Shown here piece by piece: positions 8,503-17,200 of a DNA stretch of 64,000 nucleotides. The stretch's first letter is position 1. The number at the start of each line of letters is the position of its first letter. Source of the DNA: Flavobacteriales bacterium (GTDB lineage Bacteria > Bacteroidota > Bacteroidia > Flavobacteriales_D > Crocinitomicaceae); NCBI GenBank assembly GCA_009926125.1, contig RFPM01000003.1:1-64000 (forward strand), read 5' to 3'. Below the pieces are notes generated by a model that saw nothing but the letters and a program-made list of their open reading frames with translations, had not been told where the DNA came from and ran no database searches. Made by a program: the position numbers and the translations under genes.

Positions 8503-9195
8503 TTAAGTGAGGATGATTTCTGAAAAATCTGATACAGATTGTTGCCATGATTGTAAGTTGCCCTCACGTGTTATTTGTATGGTTTTCATTCCAGCCATAT
8601 CTGCGGCGGCTAGTTCTTCTATTACATCCGAAAGAAATAAAATATTATTGGAAGGTAGTGCGAGTTTTTTCGTTATCAAGGAATATGTATCACTATCTCT
8701 TTTACTACCAATGTTGGTATCAAAATAATTTGAAAAATAAGTTGATAAATTACCTTTTACACTATGACTAAATAGTAACTTTTGAGCATTTACTGAACCT
8801 GAAGAAAAAATACCCATTTTCTTACCTAGCAAATTCCAATTTTCAAGCATTACAGGCACATCATCGTAAACGTGACCTAGTAATTCACCATTCTGATAAC
8901 CCTTCTGCCATAAAATACCCTGCAAAGTTTTTAAAGGAGTTATTTTTAAATCCTGCCCGCACCATTTCTTTAATTGAAGTATTACCTCTTCACTTGTTGT
9001 AATATCTCTATTTTCATCTCTTTTAACTATTCTTAATACTTGACCAAAAGCGTACTTTACTTCCTTTATATTAGAAAGTTTATTGATATCATCAATATTT
9101 GAAAGAAAATATGGAAATAATACATCCTTTACAAAAGAAATGGAAGAAGTTGTGCCCTCAATATCCATTAAAATATAATCACAATCAATTTTCAC
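8503..9195 (-). CDS. mtnC: Acireductone synthase (enolase-phosphatase E1)
   Basis: HAD-superfamily enzyme of the methionine salvage pathway that enolises and dephosphorylates 2,3-diketo-5-methylthiopentyl-1-phosphate to acireductone. It has 230 residues, the normal length. The HAD nucleophile motif is DIEGTT (D11), followed by FSSGSVNAQKLLF (motif II Ser) and LFLSDVIEELAAA with GMKTIQITREGN at the C-terminus. It is the last gene of mtnB-mtnD-mtnC and overlaps mtnD by 11 bp, indicating translational coupling. Confidence 0.93.
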   Translation of the reverse strand: MKIDCDYILMDIEGTTSSISFVKDVLFPYFLSNIDDINKLSNIKEVKYAFGQVLRIVKRDENRDITTSEEVILQLKKWCGQDLKITPLKTLQGILWQKGYQNGELLGHVYDDVPVMLENWNLLGKKMGIFSSGSVNAQKLLFSHSVKGNLSTYFSNYFDTNIGSKRDSDTYSLITKKLALPSNNILFLSDVIEELAAADMAGMKTIQITREGNLQSWQQSVSDFSEIILT

Positions 9196-9754
9196 GAGAA
9201 GGCATTATAAAGTTTGAAAATTTTAACTCAATTCCAGAATTTGTATAATCCGGAACCCAAGCACTAACATCCATAAAAACCCGTATTGCTTTAACAAAAG
9301 GATTTTTTTCTCCAGCATCAAACCAATGCTTTGTGCCTGCAGGGACGCTGATTAAATCTCCAGCCTCACAGAGTAAATTAAATACTGGCACATTGTCTAA
9401 ATTAAACCAAAATAAACCTTTTCCGTCAACAAAAAAACGAATTTCATCTTCAGAATGTGTGTGCTCAGCAAGAAATTTAGTGCGTAAGGTGCTATAATTT
9501 TCTGTTGTAGCGTTAATGGATATGACATCTGCGGTCTTATAACCAGAATTCTTCATAAATGGTACTAAGTCTTTTGAATAAGCTGCTAATATTTCTTCTT
9601 GAGTAGCGTCATCATCAAAAACAATGTCACATTTCCATTGATCAAAAAAAATACCGTGACTAATTAAAAAAGTATGTATTTCTTTGGGACTATCATACTG
9701 AGTATTTAAGGAAGGAATAGAAAGTAGTGCCATTATTTTTGAGTTAAATTCCAT
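9185..9754 (-). CDS. mtnD: Acireductone dioxygenase
   Basis: Cupin-fold metalloenzyme (Fe2+ or Ni2+) that converts acireductone plus O2 to the methionine precursor 4-methylthio-2-oxobutanoate and formate in the Fe form. Metal ligands are visible as H98, H100 and E104 in EHTHSEDEIRFFVDG, and H143 in GTKHWFDAG. At 189 residues it is complete. It overlaps mtnB by 22 bp upstream and mtnC by 11 bp downstream, so the three genes are one operon catalysing consecutive steps. Confidence 0.94.
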   Translation of the reverse strand: MEFNSKIMALLSIPSLNTQYDSPKEIHTFLISHGIFFDQWKCDIVFDDDATQEEILAAYSKDLVPFMKNSGYKTADVISINATTENYSTLRTKFLAEHTHSEDEIRFFVDGKGLFWFNLDNVPVFNLLCEAGDLISVPAGTKHWFDAGEKNPFVKAIRVFMDVSAWVPDYTNSGIELKFSNFIMPSREN

Positions 9755-10338
9755 TCAAATTGACAAAGATAATCCAAGGTTTCAAGATGTCTTTTTGCTT
9801 CAAATAAATTTTTTCCCCAAGCATAAGTTCCGTGCTTAGAAATAGCAAAACAAGAATGAAGAATTTCCGATTTTCGTGACCAGAGTTCCTTTTCAAAAAA
9901 AGACATGTCCTGACTATTTTCTAAAAGTGGAATTCTCAATTTCGAGAGATGAGAAACTTCTCCATCAAAGCCCTTTTGTATTTCATTTCCCTGAAATTCA
10001 AAATAATTTTTCTTTACTGAAGAAAGTAAAACAGGATAAAGACCATGGCTATGTAAGATAATTTTAGTTTCAGGAAAAAGCTTGTAAATAAAAAGATGAA
10101 TAGCTGTTTCAGCAGATGGTTTAAAAGTAAGATTGTTTCCAGTAAAGTAACCATTTTCATCAATAGGAATAAAATCAATTTCAGCAATTATCCTTTTATC
10201 TATTCCAGAGCGAGAAATCCAAATTTGATTATTCTCGTCAATAAAAGAGTAATTAGTTGACGTAGCTGGAGACCAACCTTTCAGATTATATACCTTAATA
10301 GTTTCAATAAGTTCTTGAATAATTGAATATTTGCTCAT
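9733..10338 (-). CDS. mtnB: Methylthioribulose-1-phosphate dehydratase
   Basis: Class II aldolase/adducin-fold Zn enzyme that dehydrates 5-methylthioribulose-1-phosphate. It has 201 residues. Motifs are GWSPATSTNYS (substrate loop), the zinc pair H96 and H98 in ILHSHGLYPVLLS, and a late H-G-T-Y-A-W-G motif near 168-174. It is the first gene of the mtnBDC operon. The preceding yqeY gene ends 60 bp upstream with a terminator hairpin between them. The early pathway genes (mtnN, mtnK or mtnA) are not in this window. Confidence 0.93.
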   Translation of the reverse strand: MSKYSIIQELIETIKVYNLKGWSPATSTNYSFIDENNQIWISRSGIDKRIIAEIDFIPIDENGYFTGNNLTFKPSAETAIHLFIYKLFPETKIILHSHGLYPVLLSSVKKNYFEFQGNEIQKGFDGEVSHLSKLRIPLLENSQDMSFFEKELWSRKSEILHSCFAISKHGTYAWGKNLFEAKRHLETLDYLCQFEWNLTQK

Positions 10339-10350
10339 ATTAAAAAATTG

Positions 10351-10376
10351 AAAAAAGCATCCATTAGAATGCTTTT
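10351..10376 (-). terminator. Terminator at the end of the dcw operon (after yqeY)
   Basis: On the minus strand AAAAGCAT (10376-10369) pairs with ATGCTTTT (10360-10353) around an 8-nt loop and is followed by TT and, after CAA, more T. It separates yqeY from mtnB on the same strand. Confidence 0.65.
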
Positions 10377-10398
10377 ACAATGATATTAATTATTTATT

Positions 10399-10848
10399 CT
10401 ATGATTTTAGTAATTCTTCCTTTACAAGTGCAGCCATAATTTTCCCATCTGCCTTACCTGCTAATTTTGCTGACAAAATACCCATTACTTTTCCCATATC
10501 TTGTGGTCCACTAGCACCAGTTTGAGATATTACTGCTATAACCTCAATTTTAATGTCTTCTTCACTAAGCATTTTGGGTAAGAATTCTTGAATTACATTC
10601 GCTTGTAAGAGTTCAACTTCAGCTAGATCTGCTCTATTTTGAGCAATATATAAATCATAGGTTTCAATTCGTTGTTTGTGTAATTTCATACAAATTTTAA
10701 GTGCTGTTTCTTCAGAAACTTCTCCATTTCCAGATGTGCTTTCTAACAAGAGTTTTGATTTGATATCTCTCAATGGCTCCAAACGATCTTTATCTCTTGC
10801 AAGCATCGCTTTTTTTATCGCCTCATTAATCATACTAGTAAAACTCAT
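10399..10848 (-). CDS. GatB/YqeY domain protein
   Basis: 149 residues spanning the YqeY fold, related to the tail domain of the GatB amidotransferase subunit: an N-terminal helical part with ARDKDRLEPLRDIKSKLL, and a C-terminal part with GPQDMGKVMGILSAKLAGKADGKIMAALVKEEL, which carries the typical KxMG...K..G.adg..v...VK signature. The molecular role is not established; tRNA-related functions have been suggested for the family. Its ATG overlaps the ftsZ stop codon by one base, so it is the terminal gene of the dcw operon, a placement common in Bacteroidota. Confidence 0.9.
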   Translation of the reverse strand: MSFTSMINEAIKKAMLARDKDRLEPLRDIKSKLLLESTSGNGEVSEETALKICMKLHKQRIETYDLYIAQNRADLAEVELLQANVIQEFLPKMLSEEDIKIEVIAVISQTGASGPQDMGKVMGILSAKLAGKADGKIMAALVKEELLKS

Positions 10849-12575
10849 TAGTCTACATTATCATGTAAGAAATTATTACTGCGCAATCCCGATTTCCCGT
10901 CTTCCTCCTCTGAAAGTCCAAATCTTGAAACGGATTCTTCAGAACTTGGAATACTTTGATTTAACGAAATATTTCTGCGAACATAGGCTGGTTCATTTTC
11001 AAAATCAGCAATACCCTCGGCATTTTTTAACTTATTGGTATATTCCATAATTTTAAAAGATCTTTCCTGCGCTATTTTTTGTTGCTCTTCGGGCGTAGTA
11101 TGTTTTACCTCTGAATCGAGCTCCATAATTACTTCATCTTCTAGCATATGTCGAACAATTTCTTCTTTTTCCTCAATTTTAGTTGAGCTTTCAGAAGCAT
11201 CAGAATTAGAAACACCAATATCCCAAGAAAACTCAGGTTGAACATCTTTTTCTTCTGAATTGGAAGTTATTTCATTTTCAAGAAATGTTATTTCTTCTAC
11301 AAAATTTGTATCCTCGTTTACATCTAAAATAGCAGAAGGATTAATCTCTACAGCAGATTCAAAGAGATCAAAGGATTTTTTTTCACCAAAATTTTGTGAA
11401 ATTGATTCTGCAGGAATAGTATTATCAGTTATTTGTTCCGATTTTAAAAAAGGCTCCTCTGAAAACGCATCTTTGGAATTTCCAGAACCTTCAACAGAAC
11501 TAACTGGATTCGTCAAAAGACTTGTGATTTCTTTATTGTTTTCACCATGTAAATCTACAACTTTCCGTTCTGGCGCCTTTTCAAAGCCATTTAATGGTAC
11601 ATCTTTTAAACCAGCTGCAATCAAAGTTATACTGATTTTTTCACCCAATGAACTATCAAGTCCATGACCCCAAATTACATCTGCAGTAGCACCAGCAGCT
11701 TCTTGAATATAATCGGTGATTTCAGTAATTTCATCCATCATCACTTCTTTAGATCCATAGGTAATATTTAATAATACATACCGAGCTCCATCAATTTCAT
11801 TGTCCATAAGTAAAGGAGATGAAAGAGCAGATGTAACAGCTTCAAGAGCACGATTTTCACCTTCAGCACTTGCGCTACCCATGATTGCGTGACCACTATT
11901 TTTTAAGACAGTGTTCACATCGTTGAAATCTACATTTATTACTCCTGTTACAGAAATTACTTCAGCAATTCCTCTTGCCGCTACAGTTAAAATATCATCA
12001 GCATAGGAAAACGCATCTGTAAGAGACATATCTTTTCCAAATTCTCTCAATCTTTCATTATTAATCACAAGAAGTGTATCAACATTTTCACGCATTTTAT
12101 TCAAACCTTCCTCTGCTTGGATACGGCGTTTTTTTCCTTCAAAATTAAATGGAATCGTTACTATGCCAACGGTTAAAATACCTAAATCCTTTGCAACTTT
12201 TGCAATTACTGGAGCTGCTCCAGTTCCTGTGCCACCTCCCATACCAGCAGTCACAAATACCATTTTAGTATTCTTTGAAAGTAATTCGCGAATTTCATCA
12301 ATATTCTCATTCGCTGCTGCCATTCCAACTTCAGGAAGCATTCCTGCACCTCTACCATCAGTTAATTGAGTTCCTAATTGAATCTTATAAGGCACAGGAG
12401 AAATATCGAGTGCTTGACGATCAGTATTACATACAATAAAGTCTACACCAACAATTCCCTTGTTGAACATATGATTTACTGCGTTACTTCCACCACCTCC
12501 AACACCAATAACTTTTATAATTGAGTTATAGTCTCTCGGTAAGTCAAATTCCATTTTCGGCATATCAAATTCCAT
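10848..12575 (-). CDS. ftsZ: Cell division protein FtsZ
   Basis: Tubulin-like GTPase that forms the cytokinetic ring. The core (about 15-335) shows IGVGGGGSNAVNHM, the tubulin signature GGGTGTGAAPVIA (113 onward), FNFEGKKRRIQAEEG and a T7-loop region with VDFNDVNTVL. At 575 residues it is far longer than E. coli FtsZ because of an acidic, Ser/Glu-rich linker of about 200 residues and a conserved tail ending SNNFLHDNVD, a pattern seen in Bacteroidota FtsZ. The start MEFDMPKMEFDLPRDYNSI keeps the repeated MEFD/MPKMEFD opening typical of these proteins. ftsA lies 19 bp upstream; yqeY overlaps by one base. Confidence 0.96.
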   Translation of the reverse strand: MEFDMPKMEFDLPRDYNSIIKVIGVGGGGSNAVNHMFNKGIVGVDFIVCNTDRQALDISPVPYKIQLGTQLTDGRGAGMLPEVGMAAANENIDEIRELLSKNTKMVFVTAGMGGGTGTGAAPVIAKVAKDLGILTVGIVTIPFNFEGKKRRIQAEEGLNKMRENVDTLLVINNERLREFGKDMSLTDAFSYADDILTVAARGIAEVISVTGVINVDFNDVNTVLKNSGHAIMGSASAEGENRALEAVTSALSSPLLMDNEIDGARYVLLNITYGSKEVMMDEITEITDYIQEAAGATADVIWGHGLDSSLGEKISITLIAAGLKDVPLNGFEKAPERKVVDLHGENNKEITSLLTNPVSSVEGSGNSKDAFSEEPFLKSEQITDNTIPAESISQNFGEKKSFDLFESAVEINPSAILDVNEDTNFVEEITFLENEITSNSEEKDVQPEFSWDIGVSNSDASESSTKIEEKEEIVRHMLEDEVIMELDSEVKHTTPEEQQKIAQERSFKIMEYTNKLKNAEGIADFENEPAYVRRNISLNQSIPSSEESVSRFGLSEEEDGKSGLRSNNFLHDNVD

Positions 12576-12594
12576 AATATTATTTTAATAGTAA

Positions 12595-13929
12595 TTAATT
12601 TTCATCTGTAAAAAATCCTTGTGCTTTAGTTAAAAACTTATCAAAAAAAGTTCCTCTTCGTTCTCTATTTGAGTGCTTTGTAACTTCTTCTTTAATAGCT
12701 TTAGTAACCACAGGTTCCTTTGTATCATCTAGCTTTTTAAATCCTTGCAAAACCAAACCAATTCCAGTAGAGAACATTGGACTTTCTATGCCTTCAATAT
12801 CATTTGAATTAGCAAGATGCTCTGTTGGATATCCAATTCGAGTATCCATTCCTGTCATATATTCAAACAATTGCGTTAAATGCTTTAATTGTGCACCGCC
12901 TCCAGTAACTACAATTCCACCTATTAACTTTTTACTGTAGCCAGAATTTTTAATTTCATAATTCACCAACTCAATTATCTCTTCCATTCTAGCTTGAATG
13001 ATATTTGACAAGTTTTTAAGAGTAATCTCTTTTGGTTCTCTCCCTCGTAATCCTGGAATGCATACTACTTCATTTTCTCTGTTTTCAGAAGCACTTGCAC
13101 TGCCGTATTTTATTTTTAATGCTTCCGCGTGGCGAGATAGGATTTTACAACCCTCTCTTATATCGTTTGTAATAATGTTTCCACCAAAAGGAATAACTGC
13201 AGTATGACGAATAATTCCATCCTGAAATATAGCAATATCAGTTGTACCTCCGCCTATATCTACTAAAACAATTCCAGCTTCTTTTTCTTCATCACTTAAA
13301 ACGGCATCTGCAGAAGCAATAGGTTCAAGAATAATATCACGCACATTCAAATTCGCTCTTTCAATGCACCTTTTAATGTTCATCACATTATTAATTTGCC
13401 CGGTAATAATATGAAAATTTGCTTCTAAACGAACACCAGCCATTCCAATAGGTTCTTTTATTTCCGGAGAACCATCGACAATGTATTCTTGAGGAATAAC
13501 ATCAATAATTTCTTCTCCAGGAGGCATAACCATTTTATGCATATCGTCAACAAAGAAATCAATATCTTCCTGAGAAATCTCACTTGTATTATCCCTTTTT
13601 GTATACATTCCCCTGTGCTGAATACTTTTTATATGCTGTCCAGCTATTCCAACATAGACATTTTTTATTGTCAAAGTTCCCTCTTTACATAATTGAGCAG
13701 CATTTACAGCAGCTGTTATAGACTGAACTGTTTTTTCAATATTTGCAACAACGCCGTGCATTACTCCCATGGATTCACTTTTACCCATTGAAATAATTTC
13801 AATTTTATTATGTTCATTTTTACGACCAATAAAACAGGCAATTTTAGTTGTTCCTATATCTAAGCCAACAATAACACGAGTATTACCTTGTCCGCTATCT
13901 TCTTTTTCTACAAACGATTTGTCCTTCAT
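12595..13929 (-). CDS. ftsA: Cell division protein FtsA
   Basis: Actin-like ATPase that anchors FtsZ to the membrane and recruits the divisome. It has 444 residues. Phosphate-1 motif is GLDIGTTKIACFIG (near 23-36), phosphate-2 is VLVDIGGGTTDIAIF, and the adenosine motif is GGIVVTGGGAQL. Near the C-terminus are the helix and basic/hydrophobic tail expected for membrane targeting (FFDKFLTKAQGFF). The ATG at 13929 overlaps the end of ftsQ by 35 bp, a tight coupling; no later in-frame ATG precedes the conserved core. Confidence 0.95.
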   Translation of the reverse strand: MKDKSFVEKEDSGQGNTRVIVGLDIGTTKIACFIGRKNEHNKIEIISMGKSESMGVMHGVVANIEKTVQSITAAVNAAQLCKEGTLTIKNVYVGIAGQHIKSIQHRGMYTKRDNTSEISQEDIDFFVDDMHKMVMPPGEEIIDVIPQEYIVDGSPEIKEPIGMAGVRLEANFHIITGQINNVMNIKRCIERANLNVRDIILEPIASADAVLSDEEKEAGIVLVDIGGGTTDIAIFQDGIIRHTAVIPFGGNIITNDIREGCKILSRHAEALKIKYGSASASENRENEVVCIPGLRGREPKEITLKNLSNIIQARMEEIIELVNYEIKNSGYSKKLIGGIVVTGGGAQLKHLTQLFEYMTGMDTRIGYPTEHLANSNDIEGIESPMFSTGIGLVLQGFKKLDDTKEPVVTKAIKEEVTKHSNRERRGTFFDKFLTKAQGFFTDEN

Positions 13930-14692
13930 ATTTTACACTTATTTCATCATATTTATCCCAACCTTCATAGGGCATTGCTTCTTCATAAAAAACCTTCAAT
14001 CGATCAAACTTTTCTTTTATTTCTTGTTCTGAATATGCAGAACCAAAAATTATTTTTTGATCGCCGAGCAGCGGAATTAATATAAAATCGCCATTTTTTA
14101 CCAAATACACTTGGCCAATAAGTTTTGACATTAATGTATCCTTACAAACATAACTTGAAATTCGATAGATTTCATCAATTTTTCTAATACTTTTCAATGA
14201 GTCGTTGTTGATAATTTCTGGCACTGATTTATGGGAAAACTTGTCCTTTATAAAGCCTGAAAATATAAGTACACGTGCAGTATGAAGATCAGATCGATTC
14301 ATCATAAATCCGTCGTCATCGATATAAAAACTTTGACCATAAGAATTGAAAATACGAGCAATGGGTTTTCTCAATTCAATTTTTAAAAACCATTTCATTC
14401 CAATCTGTCGATAGGCCTTTACATTTTTTACCTCTGTCATTTGAGCAATAGCCTTTTCAATTTTATGTATATTAATAGCATTATTCTGCTGACCATCAAA
14501 CACCAACCTGAGAAATCTTAAACGATCCCACAATTCCTTTTCTGTTAGAAATGTATTTTCTCCTTCAACATGTATCGAAATTTCAGGATTTATAATTTTT
14601 TTATTATTTTCTTGCTGATTTGAGAAAACAAAAACGGTAATTACACCAGCTCCAAGAAATATCCATAAAAGAATTTTCAACCATTTTTTCAT
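13895..14692 (-). CDS. ftsQ: Cell division protein FtsQ/DivIB-like
   Basis: 265 residues with one N-terminal membrane helix (LKILLWIFLGAGVITVFVF, about 5-23), a POTRA-like segment (VEGENTFLTEKELWDRL...VKNVKAYRQIGMKWFLKIELRKPIARIF) and a beta-rich periplasmic domain (FYIDDDGFMM). This is the FtsQ arrangement. FtsQ bridges cytoplasmic and periplasmic divisome parts through FtsL and FtsB. Sequence identity with proteobacterial FtsQ is low, so the name rests on architecture and its position between murC and ftsA. It overlaps murC by 4 bp and ftsA by 35 bp. Confidence 0.85.
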   Translation of the reverse strand: MKKWLKILLWIFLGAGVITVFVFSNQQENNKKIINPEISIHVEGENTFLTEKELWDRLRFLRLVFDGQQNNAINIHKIEKAIAQMTEVKNVKAYRQIGMKWFLKIELRKPIARIFNSYGQSFYIDDDGFMMNRSDLHTARVLIFSGFIKDKFSHKSVPEIINNDSLKSIRKIDEIYRISSYVCKDTLMSKLIGQVYLVKNGDFILIPLLGDQKIIFGSAYSEQEIKEKFDRLKVFYEEAMPYEGWDKYDEISVKYEGQIVCRKRR

Positions 14693-16086
14693 TCTGCAGT
14701 AGTTAAATTTGAAGATAATATTTCCTTTAAGGGAGCAACTATTTTATCAATGTCACCTGCTCCAATCGTCAGTACAATTCCTTTATCAAATTGATTAAAA
14801 TATTGTAAGGCTTCAGAAGGCGACAATAAAAATTTCTTTGGTAATTCCACTTTAGAATATAGCCAAGCGCTTGAAATACCATAAATTGGTTCTTCTCTTG
14901 CTGGATAAATTGGCAATAAGATTAATTCATCCAATTTTGATAATTCTGCAGCAAATTCCATAGCAAAGTCTCTCGTTCTAGAAAATAAGTGCGGCTGAAA
15001 AATTCCTGTAATTTTTTTATTGGGATACAAATTTCGTGCTGATTCAATTAAAACCTTCAATTCATTTGGATGATGTGCATAATCATCGATAAAAACCAAG
15101 TCCTCTGTCCGAATTTGATAATCAAATCGTCTTTTCACTCCTGTAAAACTTGAAAGTCCATTTCGAATTTCTAATTCACTCATTCCTAAAGAATCTAAAA
15201 GTGCTATACAAGCGAGTGCATTCTCTGCATTATGAGAGCCTGGTATTCCCAACTTAACATTTTGCCAAAAATTTGTTTTTAAACGTACATCCGAAAAAAT
15301 AAAGCCATCTCGAAAAACTAAATTATTCATGCTATAATCTGCCGTTTCAGAATGAAGAGCATAGGATACTTTTTTGGCTAATGTTGGAAGATTTAAGCCC
15401 TCCTTTTCAATCAAAAAGCCACTTGGCTCAATTTTCATAGCATATTGTCGGAAACCTTCATTAAATTGTTCTATACTCCCATAAATATCTAAATGATCAG
15501 GATCTACACCCGTCACAACACTTGAAAAAGGGGAAAGCTTTAAAAAAGATCGATCAAACTCATCCGCTTCAACAACTGTCCAATCGCTTGTCTGAGAAAG
15601 CACCAAATTTGAATTAAAATTAGTAGCAATTCCGCCTAAAAATGCATTGCATTTCCATGAAGAGTGGTCTAAAATATGAGCAAGCATAGAGCTAGTTGTT
15701 GTTTTTCCATGCGTTCCAGCGACACATAATCCTTTTGATTGTCGTGTTATAATTCCTAGCACTTCCGCACGTTTATAAACTGTAAACTCATTACTAATAA
15801 AATAGACAAGTTCCTTCATGTCCTCCGGAATTGCTGGAGTAAATACCACAAATGTTGTCGTCTTATTTTTAAATTCATTTGAGATTTCTTCCCCTAAATC
15901 TTCGTAATGAATTTGACAGCCTTCTGCCTCTAATTTACTTGTTAAATCGCTAGCGCTTTTATCATAACCAGCGACTTTAAATCCTAAATTATTAAAATAC
16001 CTTGCAAGAGCTGACATTCCAATTCCACCAATACCTATAAAGTAGACATTTTTAAAATCACTAAATAGATTTTTATTTTGTTCCAT
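14689..16086 (-). CDS. murC: UDP-N-acetylmuramate--L-alanine ligase
   Basis: Cytosolic Mur ligase adding L-Ala to UDP-MurNAc. It has 465 residues with three Mur ligase domains: an N-terminal Rossmann-type domain (VYFIGIGGIGMSALA, 14-28), the ATP-binding P-loop AGTHGKTTTSSML (123-135) and the C-terminal domain with DDYAHHPNE. It overlaps murG by 14 bp upstream and ftsQ by 4 bp downstream. Confidence 0.96.
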   Translation of the reverse strand: MEQNKNLFSDFKNVYFIGIGGIGMSALARYFNNLGFKVAGYDKSASDLTSKLEAEGCQIHYEDLGEEISNEFKNKTTTFVVFTPAIPEDMKELVYFISNEFTVYKRAEVLGIITRQSKGLCVAGTHGKTTTSSMLAHILDHSSWKCNAFLGGIATNFNSNLVLSQTSDWTVVEADEFDRSFLKLSPFSSVVTGVDPDHLDIYGSIEQFNEGFRQYAMKIEPSGFLIEKEGLNLPTLAKKVSYALHSETADYSMNNLVFRDGFIFSDVRLKTNFWQNVKLGIPGSHNAENALACIALLDSLGMSELEIRNGLSSFTGVKRRFDYQIRTEDLVFIDDYAHHPNELKVLIESARNLYPNKKITGIFQPHLFSRTRDFAMEFAAELSKLDELILLPIYPAREEPIYGISSAWLYSKVELPKKFLLSPSEALQYFNQFDKGIVLTIGAGDIDKIVAPLKEILSSNLTTAE

Positions 16087-17188
16087 TTTCTATTAAACTA
16101 TTTTCGAATGCATCTACAATATCAGCAGTAGCATTTAATTTTTGTATTTTTTTTATCTCAATAGAAAGAAGCTCACATTTTTCTTTTTGCTTCAATAAAT
16201 CCAATGCAATCTTGAATAAGGAGTCAGGTGCTTCAGAATCAGCAATTAGAACTGCAGCATTTTTTGCAACTAGTGCATTAGCATTTTTTGTTTGGTGGTC
16301 TTCGGCAACATTTGGAGAGGGCACAAGAATTAATGGTTTTTCTACGATACATAATTCAGAAACTGAAATGGCACCAGCACGCGAAATAATTAAATCGGCA
16401 GCAGAATAAGCCAAGTCCATTCGTTCAATAAATTGATACAAACAAATATTCTTTAATTCTTTATCCTTTAAATCAATAAGAAGTTGAGAATGGTATAATT
16501 TACCACACTGCCATATAATCTGTACTCCTGAATTCATTATTTCTGCAAGATTTTTTTGAACAGAAATATTAAGGGTTTTAGCACCTAAACTTCCCCCAAT
16601 AACCAATATTGTAGGTTTTTCAGGGTCTAAGCCAAAAAAAGAACATGCCTCAGCTTTGGATTTCAAACTAGCTGAAAATTCTTTGCGAATTGGATTTCCA
16701 GTTAATACTACTTTAGAATTTGGAAAAAATCGTTCCATTCCCTCGTAAGCGGTACAAATACAAGCAGCTTTTTTGGCTAAAATTTTATTTGTTTTTCCTG
16801 GAAACGAATTTTGTTCTTGAATTACCGTGGGCATTTTCAAAAAATTTGCCATCATCAATGTCGGACCACTTGCATAGCCTCCAACACCAATAACAATTTG
16901 GGGCTTAAAATCGATAAGAATTTTTCGAGCTTTTAATAAACTTCCAAGAATTTTAAATGGAAGTAGGAGATTTGAAAAGGAAAATTTTCGTTGAAGACCA
17001 GCTATCTTCAAACCCACGATATCGTAGCCCGCTTGAGGGACTTTTTCCATCTCCATTTTCCCTCTAGCGCCGACAAAAAGAATTGAAGCGCTTGGATTGC
17101 GTTTTTTTATTTCATCTGCGATTGCAATCGCCGGAAAGATATGTCCTCCTGTTCCTCCTCCTGATATAATTGCACGTTCAATCAACAT
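16073..17188 (-). CDS. murG: UDP-N-acetylglucosamine--undecaprenyl-PP-MurNAc-pentapeptide transferase
   Basis: Membrane-associated GT28 glycosyltransferase that converts lipid I to lipid II. It has 371 residues. The N-terminal glycine-rich loop GGGTGGHIFPAIAIADE (9-25) binds the lipid acceptor. A second G-loop GVGGYASGP, and LVIGGSLGAKTLN with the UDP-GlcNAc region ISRAGAISVSEL...PLILVPSP in the C-terminal half, complete the signature. It is 12 bp downstream of ftsW and overlaps murC. Confidence 0.96.
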   Translation of the reverse strand: MLIERAIISGGGTGGHIFPAIAIADEIKKRNPSASILFVGARGKMEMEKVPQAGYDIVGLKIAGLQRKFSFSNLLLPFKILGSLLKARKILIDFKPQIVIGVGGYASGPTLMMANFLKMPTVIQEQNSFPGKTNKILAKKAACICTAYEGMERFFPNSKVVLTGNPIRKEFSASLKSKAEACSFFGLDPEKPTILVIGGSLGAKTLNISVQKNLAEIMNSGVQIIWQCGKLYHSQLLIDLKDKELKNICLYQFIERMDLAYSAADLIISRAGAISVSELCIVEKPLILVPSPNVAEDHQTKNANALVAKNAAVLIADSEAPDSLFKIALDLLKQKEKCELLSIEIKKIQKLNATADIVDAFENSLIENGTK

Positions 17189-17200
17189 AAATACACTTCT

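Noticed and set aside
13895-13929. 35-bp ftsQ/ftsA overlap as an annotation error
   Set aside because: Both reading frames end or begin with plausible sequence and no later ATG precedes the FtsA core; long overlaps fit the rest of this operon.
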